Assembly: GCA_028278345.1 (NCBI GenBank)
Contig: JANQEL010000156.1
Location: forward strand, 1-34,943
Direction: 5' to 3'
Length of the DNA: 34,943 bases
From: Myxococcota bacterium
Lineage (GTDB): Bacteria > Myxococcota_A > UBA9160 > UBA4427
The position numbers were made by a program, and so were the translations under genes. Positions 14,830 through 23,491 of the stretch are shown here, piece after piece (within the stretch, counting starts at the first letter, position 1; each line of letters begins with the position of its first letter). Under the pieces are notes generated by a model that did no database searches, was not told where the DNA came from, and was given only the letters and a program-made list of their open reading frames with translations.

Positions 14830-16119
14830 ATGGGAAACGCGACGGGCATCGCGATGCCACGCCTCGGCATGACAATGGAAGAGGGCACCGTGATCGAGTG
14901 GCCGCTCTCGATTGGGGACTCGATCGAGAAGGGCGAGACGGTGCTGATCATCGAGTCGGAGAAGGCCGAGGTCGAGATCGAAGCGATGGCTTCGGGGGTG
15001 CTGCGGCACATCTACGTCGAAGAAGGGGAGACGGTTCCCTGCGGTACGCCATTGGGCGCGATCACGAAAACCGTGGACGAGCCCTTCGACGCCGAGGCGT
15101 TCCACGCGGAGATCGCGGTGGTCGAGGGCGAGAGTGAGGCGGAGGCGTCGCCGGAGGTGACTCTGGATGTCGCGGCCGCGCCGAAGGCGTCCGAGCGTGG
15201 AGGGAAGCGCAAGCCCATCGTCCCGGCGGCCCGCGCCCTGGCGAAGAAGCTCGGCATCGATCCCGAACTCGTTCCCGGCAGCGGCCCGGGCGGGCGTGTC
15301 ACGAAGCAGGACGTCGAAGCCTTCGCCGCGAATCGCGAGGCGCTCACCCCGGTCGCCGACGGTGTGTCCCTCGAGGTACGGGTCGCGGGAGAGGGCGATC
15401 CCGTCGTGCTCCTCCCCGGATTCGGCACCGACCTCTCGGCCTTCGCGATGCAGACCGGGATGTTGAGCGAGCGTTTCCAGGTGGTCGGCATCAACCCGCG
15501 CGGCGTCGGGCTTTCGGATGCCCCCGAAGCAGACACGTACCCGGTCGCGCAGACCGCGGCCGACGCTGCGGCGTGTTTCGAGGGCGAAGCCCACATCATC
15601 GGTGCGAGTCTCGGGTCGGCGGCCGCGATCGAACTTGCACTGAGCCATCCCAAACGCGTTCGCTCCCTCACGCTGATCACGCCCTTCGTCGCGGCCGGTG
15701 CAAGGCTGTGCTCGGTGGCCGATGGCTGGTGCCACGTCGCGAGGGAGGCCTCGCCAGAAGGTCTCGCGTCGATGCTGCTTCCGTGGTTCTTCGCACAAGG
15801 CACGCTCGGGGATGACACCGCTCGCCAACGCATCCTCCGTGGCCTCACCCAGACCGTGAAGCGCGTCCCCGCCGCGACCCTCGACCGGATGAACGCGGGA
15901 CTCGTCGCGTGGAGCGGTTCGCGCGAAGCCGATCTTTCGAAGATCGAGGTCCCGACCCTGGTGATCGCCGCCGCCGAAGATCTGCTCACGCCCGGTGCCG
16001 ACGAGATCGCAGCGGCGATTCCCGGCGCGAAGCTCGTCCACGTTTCCAACGCGGGGCACGCGGTTGCGATCGAAGCGCCCGAAGCCGTGAACGAGGCGAT
16101 TGCGACCCACCTCGGCTGA
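14830..16119 (+). CDS. acoC: AcoC-type E2: lipoyl domain, subunit-binding domain and alpha/beta-hydrolase
   Basis: 429 residues. The lipoyl domain (about 5-80) has its lipoylation site at Lys45 in ESEKAEVE. A peripheral subunit-binding domain (about 129-165) reads VPAARALAKKLGI and GSGPGGRVTKQDVEAF. In place of the usual acetyltransferase core there is an alpha/beta-hydrolase (about 180-429) with Ser260 in GASLG, an acid in AAAEDLLTPG and a His in SNAGHAVAIE. AcoC of acetoin-cleaving systems has this lipoyl-hydrolase layout and passes the acetyl group to CoA. ATG 14830 follows acoB by eight bases. No E3 (lipoamide dehydrogenase) gene is nearby, so a shared E3 is expected. The substrate could also be another short 2-oxo compound. 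Confidence 0.88.
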   Translation: MGNATGIAMPRLGMTMEEGTVIEWPLSIGDSIEKGETVLIIESEKAEVEIEAMASGVLRHIYVEEGETVPCGTPLGAITKTVDEPFDAEAFHAEIAVVEGESEAEASPEVTLDVAAAPKASERGGKRKPIVPAARALAKKLGIDPELVPGSGPGGRVTKQDVEAFAANREALTPVADGVSLEVRVAGEGDPVVLLPGFGTDLSAFAMQTGMLSERFQVVGINPRGVGLSDAPEADTYPVAQTAADAAACFEGEAHIIGASLGSAAAIELALSHPKRVRSLTLITPFVAAGARLCSVADGWCHVAREASPEGLASMLLPWFFAQGTLGDDTARQRILRGLTQTVKRVPAATLDRMNAGLVAWSGSREADLSKIEVPTLVIAAAEDLLTPGADEIAAAIPGAKLVHVSNAGHAVAIEAPEAVNEAIATHLG

Positions 16120-16130
16120 GAAATGTCGCC

Positions 16131-16877
16131 CTAGCGGGACTTCCCGCCCGGTCGCTTCTTCGGCGCCATGCGTTCGGCGCGATCCTCCGGCATGCCGAAC
16201 GGCGCGGTGCGCTCGATCAACAGTGCGTCGGTGCGCGAGCGACCTGTGTGCGAAGCGATCAGCGCCTTCGCGATGCGGTTCGTGCCCCGCGAGTTGGCGG
16301 CGATTTCGGTAGCGAGTTCGTTCACGGTGGCGTCGAGGTCGTCTGCGGGAATGGCGCGGTCGACGAGGCCGAGCTCGGCGGCCTGGCTACCCGAGATGCG
16401 TCGGCTCGTGAACATCAACTCCTTCGCGCGGGAAACGCCGATGCGTTCGGGCAGTCGCACCGACATGCCCCAGATCGGCGCCAGCCCCCACTGGCCGTGG
16501 GTGTCACCGAGTTGAGCGTCATCGGCCGCGACGAGCAGGTCGCAGCCGAGGGCGAGTTCGAGGCCGCCGGTGAAACAATGCCCGCGGATCTTCGCGATCG
16601 TGGGCATCGGCAGGGCTTCGAGGGCGTCGATCGTCTCGGGTTCGAAGTGGCGGCTCGGCGCCTTCTCGCCCGTGGCGATCGATTCGAGGTCGTGGCCGGC
16701 ACAGAAGGAGCGACCGGCGCCGGTGAGCACCACGCAGGCGACCGATGGATCACCCGCGATCGAGTCGATGTGGGTTCGCAGATCGACCATGAGCGGGATG
16801 CTGATGGCGTTGAGCTTCTCGGGGCGATCGAGGGTGATCGTCGCGACGCCCTCTTTGTCTTCGCGCTGGACCAGCAT
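16131..16877 (-). CDS. Enoyl-CoA hydratase/isomerase family protein
   Basis: 248 residues, a typical crotonase length. The oxyanion-hole segments are FCAGHDLESI (about 58-67) and GHCFTGGLELALGCDL. The first catalytic Glu is kept in the GGLELAL tract. At the second Glu position the sequence reads GDTHGQWGLAP, a pattern of crotonases that lack the second acid, so water addition is less certain than isomerase or lyase chemistry. ATG 16877 has GGAGG nine bases upstream; a longer frame adds 12 residues without a site. It starts 13 bases after the acyl-CoA dehydrogenase stop on the same strand, so the pair forms an operon for consecutive beta-oxidation-like steps. It converges with acoC (11 bases apart). 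Confidence 0.88.
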   Translation of the reverse strand: MLVQREDKEGVATITLDRPEKLNAISIPLMVDLRTHIDSIAGDPSVACVVLTGAGRSFCAGHDLESIATGEKAPSRHFEPETIDALEALPMPTIAKIRGHCFTGGLELALGCDLLVAADDAQLGDTHGQWGLAPIWGMSVRLPERIGVSRAKELMFTSRRISGSQAAELGLVDRAIPADDLDATVNELATEIAANSRGTNRIAKALIASHTGRSRTDALLIERTAPFGMPEDRAERMAPKKRPGGKSR

Positions 16878-16890
16878 ATCGTCGTTCCTC

Positions 16891-19167
16891 CTAGAAACCG
16901 TTGAGGCGTGCAAAGCGACGCGTGTGATAGGACGCGTCGCCGAAGAGCGCAGCGCTCACGCGTGCGCGTTTGAAGTAGAGGCCGATGTCCTGCTCCTCGG
17001 TCATCCCGAGCCCCCCATACAGTTGCAGGGCTTCCTCCGTGACGTGCCGCGCCGTTTCGGATGCCATGGCCTTCGCCGCGCTCGCGATCAGCGAACGCTC
17101 GGCGTCGCTTTCGTCGAGGGCGGCGAGCGCCGCTTGCACGACCGAGATCGTGCGCTCGACGTCGGCGAACATGCGCGAGCAGCGATGCTGCAGCGCCTGG
17201 AACTCGGCAAGCGACTGATCGAACTGCTGCCGCGTGATCAGGTACTGCACGGCCATCGCGAGTGCTTGCGCCGAAACGCCGGCGAGTTCGGCGGCGAGGG
17301 CCGCCGCGCCGCGGTCGATCAGCCCTTCGAGCAGTTCGTCTGCGGGCAGCGGATCGCCGAGCAGGGCGTTGCTCGCGAGTTCCACCGAATCGAAGCTGAT
17401 CTGCGAAGCCCGCCGCGCGTCGATCCACGGTGCAACGTCGATGCCGACGCCGGCTGCATCGGGAGCCACCTGGAATACGCCGAGTCGGTCGTCTTCGCCT
17501 TCGACCCTCGCGACCACCAGGAGCACGTCCGCCACGGCGCCGTCGAGGACCGCCGTCTTTCGCCCCGTGAGTTCGAAGCCATTCGCAGTGCGTCGAGCGC
17601 ACGTCTCGATCTCCGACGCTTCGAAGCGCTGGCCTTCCTCCAGGGCGAGAGCCGCGCGACGCTCACCCGAGGCGAGGTCGGGGGCCTTGTCGATGGATTT
17701 CCAACCGTCGACCAACGCAATCGCCGAAGCCGCGAGCACGCCGCTCGAGAGCAACGGGCTCGAAACGACATGACGTCCCTCTGCTTCGAGCACGACCCCG
17801 AGTTCGCGGAAACCGAGTCCCGCCCCGCCGACGTCCTCGGGCGCAAGCAGCCCGGGCCAACCCAGGCCACTCATCTCGCTCCACAACTTCTCCGACCAGC
17901 CGCGCGGGTCGCCCGAATCGCGCAGCTCGCGAATCTCCGCCATGGGCTCTTCCTCGTCGAAGAACTGCAGGGCCGCCTCGCGAATCATCTGCTGGTCTTC
18001 GCTCTGTGCCAGCGACTGATCTGGGTTGCTCGCGCCGCCCCCCGACATCCCGAGGACGCGCTTCGAGATGATGTTGAGCTGCACTTCCGAAGTGCCGCCC
18101 TCGATCGTGTTGGCGCGCGAGCGAAGCCACTGCCGGGGGATCGAGGCCATGTACTCGCTGGTGTTCTCGTCGTTCCACATCAACCCGTCGTGCCCCAGCA
18201 GATCGACGAGCAGGCTGTAGCGACGCTGGTTGGTCTCGGAACTCGCGAGCTTCATGATCGACGACACGCGCGCCGCGTCGCCGCCGCGTGCGCGCGCACC
18301 GGTCAGTCGATTGGCGCGTTCGTCGATCATCTGCCGCGCCACGCGATCGCGAAGACCCGCGTCGCCCAGCGCGCCCGATTCGTCGACACCGATGCGTTCG
18401 CGCGCCACTTCCGCGAGGCTCTTGCGACCGGCCGAACCCGTGAGTGCACTGAGCCCACCCGAGGCGAGCATGTTGCGCTCGAACTGCAGGAGCCGCTTCG
18501 CGATCGGCCACCCCCCGCCTGCCTCGCCCACGAGGTTCTTCTTGGGCACTTCGACGTCGGTGAAGAACACTTCGCAGAAGGGCGACTTTCCCGAGATCAG
18601 GATGATGGGTTTGATCTCGATGCCGGGACTCGTGAGGTCGACGAGCAGAAAGCTGATTCCGTCGTGCTTCGGTGCGCTCGGATCCGTGCGAACCAGACAG
18701 AAGATCCAGTTGCTGCGGTCGGCCCCCGACGTCCAGATCTTCTGGCCGTTCACCAGGTAGTGATCGCCCTTGTCTTCGCAGCGCATCTGTACGTTGGCGA
18801 GGTCGCTTCCGGCCTGGGGTTCCGAATAACCCTGGGCCCAGAAGGTTTCGTTGCGCGCGATCGGCGGCAGGAATTCGAGCTGTTGTTCAGGGGAGGCGTA
18901 CTCGAGCAGCACCGGCGCCAGCATCTCGCGGCCGCCACTCACGTTGCGACGGATGCCGCGCTCGCGCAGCGCCGCCTCAAGGCGGCGCGATTGATCGCGA
19001 TCGAGGCCCGAGCCGCCGTGTTCGGGTGCCCAGGTGGCAGCCAGCAGGCCCGCCTCGCCGAGCCGGTTCGACCACGCTCGCGTGTTGGAGGCTTCGGGGG
19101 CGTCCGGAGCGTCCAGCCACGCTGCGAGTGCCTGGTCGAATTCTTCGCCGGTCTTGTCCTGGAACAT
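16891..19167 (-). CDS. Tandem acyl-CoA dehydrogenase (two fused ACAD domains)
   Basis: 758 residues, twice the normal ACAD length. Domain 1 (about 5-375) has YSEPQAGSDLANVQ (114-127), KIWTSGA (143-149) and TIEGGTSEVQ (354-363), which holds the Glu aligned with the catalytic base of MCAD. Domain 2 (about 388-758) has GRKTAVLDGA and ends with YGGLGMTEEQDIGLYFKRAR; at the catalytic segment it reads LFGDASYH with no matching Glu, so it is probably structural or helps bind FAD. This resembles fused forms of heteromeric steroid-side-chain ACADs and mycobacterial FadE34-type enzymes. The predicted reaction is alpha,beta-desaturation of a bulky acyl-CoA. GGAG lies nine bases before ATG 19167. The hydratase gene follows 13 bases downstream. 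Confidence 0.88.
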   Translation of the reverse strand: MFQDKTGEEFDQALAAWLDAPDAPEASNTRAWSNRLGEAGLLAATWAPEHGGSGLDRDQSRRLEAALRERGIRRNVSGGREMLAPVLLEYASPEQQLEFLPPIARNETFWAQGYSEPQAGSDLANVQMRCEDKGDHYLVNGQKIWTSGADRSNWIFCLVRTDPSAPKHDGISFLLVDLTSPGIEIKPIILISGKSPFCEVFFTDVEVPKKNLVGEAGGGWPIAKRLLQFERNMLASGGLSALTGSAGRKSLAEVARERIGVDESGALGDAGLRDRVARQMIDERANRLTGARARGGDAARVSSIMKLASSETNQRRYSLLVDLLGHDGLMWNDENTSEYMASIPRQWLRSRANTIEGGTSEVQLNIISKRVLGMSGGGASNPDQSLAQSEDQQMIREAALQFFDEEEPMAEIRELRDSGDPRGWSEKLWSEMSGLGWPGLLAPEDVGGAGLGFRELGVVLEAEGRHVVSSPLLSSGVLAASAIALVDGWKSIDKAPDLASGERRAALALEEGQRFEASEIETCARRTANGFELTGRKTAVLDGAVADVLLVVARVEGEDDRLGVFQVAPDAAGVGIDVAPWIDARRASQISFDSVELASNALLGDPLPADELLEGLIDRGAAALAAELAGVSAQALAMAVQYLITRQQFDQSLAEFQALQHRCSRMFADVERTISVVQAALAALDESDAERSLIASAAKAMASETARHVTEEALQLYGGLGMTEEQDIGLYFKRARVSAALFGDASYHTRRFARLNGF

Positions 19168-19291
19168 GTTCTGGGTCTCCGCCTGTCGAGCTTCATTTGA
19201 TAGGGCATGCAGCCAGCCGCGTCAGCGTGCCTGGGCTCCATGAGTTGTTCGGATGTGCTTAGCTGGAGGGACGCAGAGGAGAGGAGAGGCG

Positions 19292-20152
19292 ATGAGTGAA
19301 CCCGGAACCGAGGCCCTCCAGTGGGAGATTGGAGAGGCGCGTGTCACGCGCGTGGTCGAGCTGCCTCCGTTGGCCCTTCCGGGCCTCTTGCCGGACGCGA
19401 CCCCCGAGGCCGTCGCGCCCTACGAATGGCTTGCGCCCTTCGTCGATGAAGAGGGGGAGCTGCTGCTCAGCATCCACTGCCTCGTCATCGAGGTCGGCGA
19501 ACGATCGATCGTGGTCGATACCTGCATCGGAAACGACAAGCCGCGCAACCTGGATTTCTGGAGTCACCTCGATACGAACTTCCTGGAGCGCTTCGCCGAC
19601 GCCGGCTTCGACGTCGAGCGTGTCGACACCGTGCTCTGCACGCACATGCACATCGACCACGTCGGTTGGAATACGCGGCTCGAAGGTGGCAAGTGGGTGC
19701 CGACCTTTCCCAACGCGCAATACCTGTTCAACGAGAAGGAGTGGGCGCACTGGAAGGATGCCGACGACCCCACCGGGCCGGTATTCCAGGATTCGGTGCA
19801 GCCCATCTTTGATGCGGGGCTCGCAACGCTCGTGGCCAGCGATCACCAGGTCTGCGAGGGCGTTCGCCTCATGCCGACCGAGGGGCACACGCCGGGCCAT
19901 GTCTCGGTCGTCGTCGAATCCCAGGGCGAGTCGGCGTTCATCACGGGCGATTGCATCCATCACCCCTGTCAGATTGCCCACCCCGAGTGGGCGAGCGCAG
20001 CCGACAGTGACTCGAACCAGAGTTCGCAGACACGACGAGACCTCATCGACCGCTACGGCGACCAGGCGACGATGATCATCGGCACCCACTTCCCGGCACC
20101 CACAGCGGGCCGGATCGTGCGCGACGGCGAGCGACACCGCTTCGACTATTGA
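19292..20152 (+). CDS. Metallo-beta-lactamase-fold hydrolase
   Basis: 286 residues, cytoplasmic. Metal ligands are visible as HMHIDH (118-123), then the His of EGHTPGH, the Asp of ITGDCIHH and the late His of GTHFPAP, in the order expected for two-metal (Zn or Fe) MBL enzymes of the quorum-lactonase or aryl-hydrolase type. The predicted role is hydrolysis of an ester, lactone or thioester. ATG 19292 has GAGGAGAGG just upstream; a longer frame from 19253 lacks a better site. It is divergent from the acyl-CoA dehydrogenase (124-base gap) and its last seven bases overlap the convergent lipase-like gene. Its place among CoA-ester genes suggests lactone or thioester cleavage, but that is inference. 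Confidence 0.85.
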   Translation: MSEPGTEALQWEIGEARVTRVVELPPLALPGLLPDATPEAVAPYEWLAPFVDEEGELLLSIHCLVIEVGERSIVVDTCIGNDKPRNLDFWSHLDTNFLERFADAGFDVERVDTVLCTHMHIDHVGWNTRLEGGKWVPTFPNAQYLFNEKEWAHWKDADDPTGPVFQDSVQPIFDAGLATLVASDHQVCEGVRLMPTEGHTPGHVSVVVESQGESAFITGDCIHHPCQIAHPEWASAADSDSNQSSQTRRDLIDRYGDQATMIIGTHFPAPTAGRIVRDGERHRFDY

Positions 20153-21723
20153 GGCTCGATGTAGTTCAGCGCCAGGGCCGCGCGCTTGTCGAGGCTGTTG
20201 TGGAAGGGAAGGACTTCCTCGCGGATCATGTGCTCGAGGCGCGGGGCCATCCAGGCGAGGTGTTGGCGTTCTTCCGGCGTGGCCGAGCGCAGGCGGTAGA
20301 GCAGGTTCGCCATCAGCTGTTCGCGCAGACCGTCGAAGTTGACCTCGAACATCATTTCATCGAACAGGGCTTCGCCCCGGTCGCTGGTGAAGATGCGGCG
20401 GACGATCTCGCCGTGCTCGACGTCCCAATTCTCGCCGAGGTCGATCAAGAAGGAGCAGTGCTGCCGCACGCCCTCGAAGCGATCGTCGTCGTTGAAGCGC
20501 TTGCGAAGTTGCGAGAGAGGGCAGAAGTCGAAGGCGCGGCGCGCGGCGCCGGGTGCGATGTCGACCAGGTCGAAGCGCGCGCGCGAGTCGACCTCGAGGT
20601 TGTGCATGTTCTTGAAGTCGCCGACGGGAAGGGTGGTGCGGTCGATCGGAACGACGCCGTCCTTCGGGTTGGCGATCGACATGGCCGAGCAGTCGAAGGG
20701 AATGAACGCGCCGCGCATCTTCTTCAGGAAGGGGCTGCCGTGGAGCATCTGCACCGCACCCGGCAGGAGCCACTGCGCGACTTTCGGCATGCTTTCCTTG
20801 GTGAGCCGGTCTTCGCCAGCCAGACCGAGGTTCTCGGGGCTGCGGTCGATGCCGTCGAAGGGGGCGCCGAGGCCGATCGCGAGGGCCACGGGGCTGTAGC
20901 GATGCACGCGTCCACTGCGCGGTGAATAGAGGAAGCGGCGCGCGTCCTTCACGCGCACCCGTCGCATTCCGCGCTGCATCGTACGCAGGGCCACGATCCC
21001 GCCCTGGCTGTGCCCGATCAAGATCATGCGCGGCGCAAAGGCGTCGAACATGCGGTTGATGATCTTCATCGTCTTGTCATCGGAGAGTGGCTGGCGAATG
21101 CCCTCGTTGTTCACCTCGTAGTCGGGCAGGAACGAGGCGAACTCCTTGCGGAAGCGGGCTTCGACGTCGTCGAAGTGGCGCGCGATGGCGGCCTGGCGCC
21201 AACCGGCCAGTGGCCCATCGGCGATCTCGTAGCTCTCGTCCATCAGCCGCTCGAGGAAGCGGCTCTCGGCCATTCGGGTCGCGATCTGTTGGGCGACCTC
21301 GGAGTCGTCGAGGGCGAAGAGTTCGCGGATCACGTGGGGCCGATCGGCGTCCCGATTCACCGAGCTGTCGATGTGATCGACGATGCTCTCGATCGCGTGC
21401 TTGAACTTGATCGCCCGGGTGAACTGCACCTCTTCGAGCTTGCGGCGTGAACTCTCCTCGAGGTCCTGGGCGGCCATCACGCCGAGGTTGGTGCGCGAGA
21501 CGACCCGGCTGACGCGCTGTTCGCTCTCCAGATGGTCGGTGAGCCCGCGGCCACTCGAAGCGGGCCCGAAGGTCCCGGCGATGAACTCGACGAGGTAGTT
21601 CTTGGGCAGGATCGAAGGGCGAATCGGTGGCGCGTCTTCGACGACCTCCTCGCTCTCGCGCGTGGTCTCCTGGTCGCGGCTCCTCCACGTGAAGGGCGCG
21701 GGAAGATCGAAGGGAATGCTCAT
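20146..21723 (-). CDS. Lipase-like alpha/beta-hydrolase
   Basis: 525 residues, no named family recognised. The nucleophile elbow GHSQGG (237-242, Ser239) follows a strand PRMILI. Later NPKDGVVPIDR and NMHNLEV are good candidates for the acid and His of a lipase triad. The first 200 residues are helical and charged and could be a cap or targeting region; there is no clear signal peptide. ATG 21723 has GGGGG close upstream and starts 10 bases after the P450-ferredoxin stop, so it is translated from the same message and is the last gene of that operon. It may release an esterified sterol or lipid for the pathway. The 3' end overlaps the convergent MBL gene by seven bases. Confidence 0.75.
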   Translation of the reverse strand: MSIPFDLPAPFTWRSRDQETTRESEEVVEDAPPIRPSILPKNYLVEFIAGTFGPASSGRGLTDHLESEQRVSRVVSRTNLGVMAAQDLEESSRRKLEEVQFTRAIKFKHAIESIVDHIDSSVNRDADRPHVIRELFALDDSEVAQQIATRMAESRFLERLMDESYEIADGPLAGWRQAAIARHFDDVEARFRKEFASFLPDYEVNNEGIRQPLSDDKTMKIINRMFDAFAPRMILIGHSQGGIVALRTMQRGMRRVRVKDARRFLYSPRSGRVHRYSPVALAIGLGAPFDGIDRSPENLGLAGEDRLTKESMPKVAQWLLPGAVQMLHGSPFLKKMRGAFIPFDCSAMSIANPKDGVVPIDRTTLPVGDFKNMHNLEVDSRARFDLVDIAPGAARRAFDFCPLSQLRKRFNDDDRFEGVRQHCSFLIDLGENWDVEHGEIVRRIFTSDRGEALFDEMMFEVNFDGLREQLMANLLYRLRSATPEERQHLAWMAPRLEHMIREEVLPFHNSLDKRAALALNYIEPQ

Positions 21724-21733
21724 GACCCCCAGA

Positions 21734-23374
21734 TCATAGGTCTTCGATGCGGATTACGTGATTGGGGCAGTACTGAACGGCCTGTTGGACCTTGTGCCGC
21801 AATTCTCGTCGCGGTTCTTCCTGCAGGAGGCACACCTCTCCGTCCACTCCGAGCTCGAATACCTCGGGGGCTTCTCCCGTGCAGACCGCGTGGCCCTGGC
21901 ACAGATCCTTGTCGATCACGACGCGGAAGGGGCGTGCTGCCGCAGTTTCCTGCTCGCGGGCCTCTACGGCCCGCGCGGTGTCCTGATCGACCATGACATC
22001 CTGGCGGCGCCTGTAAGCTACACGACAGGGCTGCTTCAGGTGCACGACCATCTTCGAGTGATCGTTCGCGTAGGTGTGGTCGGGCTGGACCGCCTCGAAC
22101 TCGAAGCGCCGCAAGAGGATCGAGAAGATCCCCTTGAGTTGCATCAGTGCGAAGGCCGAGCCCACGCACTTGTGTCGCCCGCCGCCGAAGGGAATCCAGG
22201 CCCAGGGGTTTCGGGCGTCCTCGCGGCGGTCACCCAGGTAGCGCTCGATGTCGTAGCGATCGGGGTCCGGGAAATGGTCGGGGTCGCGATTCGAAACCGC
22301 CGGTGATACTGCGACCAGCTTGCCTTCTTCGATGGTGTAGTCGTGGTAGTGGAAGTCCTTCATCACCTTGCGCATCAGGATGATGAGGGGAGGGTGAAGG
22401 CGCAGGGTCTCCTTGAGCGCGCCTTCGAGCAGCGGGATCTCTCGCAGGCTCTGGAAGCTCACCTCGCGACCGTCGGCGTAGATCGCGTCGAGTTCGGCGA
22501 CGATCTTCGCGTTCGCTTCGGGGTTGCGCAGCAGCTCGATCAACGTCCACGAGGCCGCGCCCTGGCTCGTGTGATGCCCGGCGAGCATCATGCCGATGAT
22601 CATCCCCGTGATCTCCGAGCGGCTGTACTTCTTGTCGCCATTCGGCTCGATCAGCGAATCCATCACGGCGAGCAGATCGCGGCAGTGGCGCTTCTCCTCT
22701 TCGCGCGTGTCCAGGATCTCGGTGATGAGGGAAACGAGCTTCTCCCGCGCTGCGTCGCGCTCCCGAAACGAAGGCAGGTTCATGTAGGGGTTCACGTAGG
22801 CGAAGGCGTCGGTGCCTCGCTCGACCCCCTGGAAGGCCTGGGCGAACTCGGCGCCCTTCTTTGCCAGGTCGTCTCGAAACTCCTGACCGATCAGGGTGGC
22901 GGTCGAGGTGTAGGTGGTGAGCTCGCCGAAGAAGTCGAGGAGATCGATCTCGCCTTCGTCGCCCAGGCGATTGCACATGGCCTCGGTCTCGCGGGCGATC
23001 ACCTCGGCGTGCCCGCGCATATGCTCGTCCTTCAACGCCTGGGTGCGCAGGGTTCGCTTGCGCTGCTCGACGGGCAGATCGAAGACGACCCCCTCGCCGA
23101 AGATCGGCTTCATGAAGGGGTAGGCCGCGCCCTGGTCGAGCTGGTCGTCGGGGGCGCGGAAGAAGGCCTCCTGGGCTTCGGCGCCCGAGAGCATGACCAC
23201 CTTCGTGCCGGCCCAGTCGCACTCGCCGATTTCACCGCACTCATCCTTCATGCGTTGGAAGAGCTCGATCGGCGCTTCGCGCATTTCGAGCAGGTGGCCG
23301 AGGCCGAGATCGTCCTCGGCGCCGGAGACCTGCGGTATGGGGGTCGGGGCCGACTTGCCGGGGGCTTCGCTCAT
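21734..23374 (-). CDS. cyp51: CYP51-type cytochrome P450 fused to a ferredoxin
   Basis: 546 residues. The P450 part (1-460) is CYP51-like: B-prime/C tract AYPFMKPIFGEGVVFD (84-99), I-helix AGHHTSQGAASWTLIELL (265-282), ExxR at Glu322-Arg325 with RLHPPLIILMR, and heme loop FGGGRHKCVGS with Cys403. These match the CYP51 signatures of Mycobacterium and Methylococcus. After an Ala/Glu linker (about 460-482) a small ferredoxin domain follows, with CQGHAVC (Cys492, His495, Cys498) and CP (Cys536), the CxxHAxC-CP layout of [3Fe-4S] P450 partners. Methylococcus capsulatus CYP51 has the same fusion. Known CYP51s remove the sterol 14-alpha methyl group. GAGGAG lies nine bases before ATG 23374. No cyclase or squalene epoxidase is here; in this catabolic setting it may act on an acquired sterol. 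Confidence 0.9.
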   Translation of the reverse strand: MSEAPGKSAPTPIPQVSGAEDDLGLGHLLEMREAPIELFQRMKDECGEIGECDWAGTKVVMLSGAEAQEAFFRAPDDQLDQGAAYPFMKPIFGEGVVFDLPVEQRKRTLRTQALKDEHMRGHAEVIARETEAMCNRLGDEGEIDLLDFFGELTTYTSTATLIGQEFRDDLAKKGAEFAQAFQGVERGTDAFAYVNPYMNLPSFRERDAAREKLVSLITEILDTREEEKRHCRDLLAVMDSLIEPNGDKKYSRSEITGMIIGMMLAGHHTSQGAASWTLIELLRNPEANAKIVAELDAIYADGREVSFQSLREIPLLEGALKETLRLHPPLIILMRKVMKDFHYHDYTIEEGKLVAVSPAVSNRDPDHFPDPDRYDIERYLGDRREDARNPWAWIPFGGGRHKCVGSAFALMQLKGIFSILLRRFEFEAVQPDHTYANDHSKMVVHLKQPCRVAYRRRQDVMVDQDTARAVEAREQETAAARPFRVVIDKDLCQGHAVCTGEAPEVFELGVDGEVCLLQEEPRRELRHKVQQAVQYCPNHVIRIEDL

Positions 23375-23419
23375 CTCGAGGCTCCTCGTCGTGTTCAGTG
23401 CCGTCTGGGCGCGACGAAG

Positions 23420-23447
23420 AGCATATACATTTTGCCTACATTGTAAA
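23420..23447 (-). promoter_or_regulatory. Possible internal promoter for the P450 gene
   Basis: In the 117-base gap between the SDR and P450 genes, the minus strand has TTTACA (23447-23442) and TATGCT (23425-23420) with a 16-base spacer in an AT-rich patch that stands out from the GC-rich flanks. TACATT is repeated 11 bases apart within it, which could be a regulator site. Confidence 0.4.
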
Positions 23448-23491
23448 TGGTATCTGCGGATGGCCGGAGCCGGGACGAGCAGCGGCGGCGC

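Noticed and set aside
16570..19200. An 876-codon plus-strand frame
   Set aside because: Antisense of the tandem acyl-CoA dehydrogenase; Arg/His-rich shadow.
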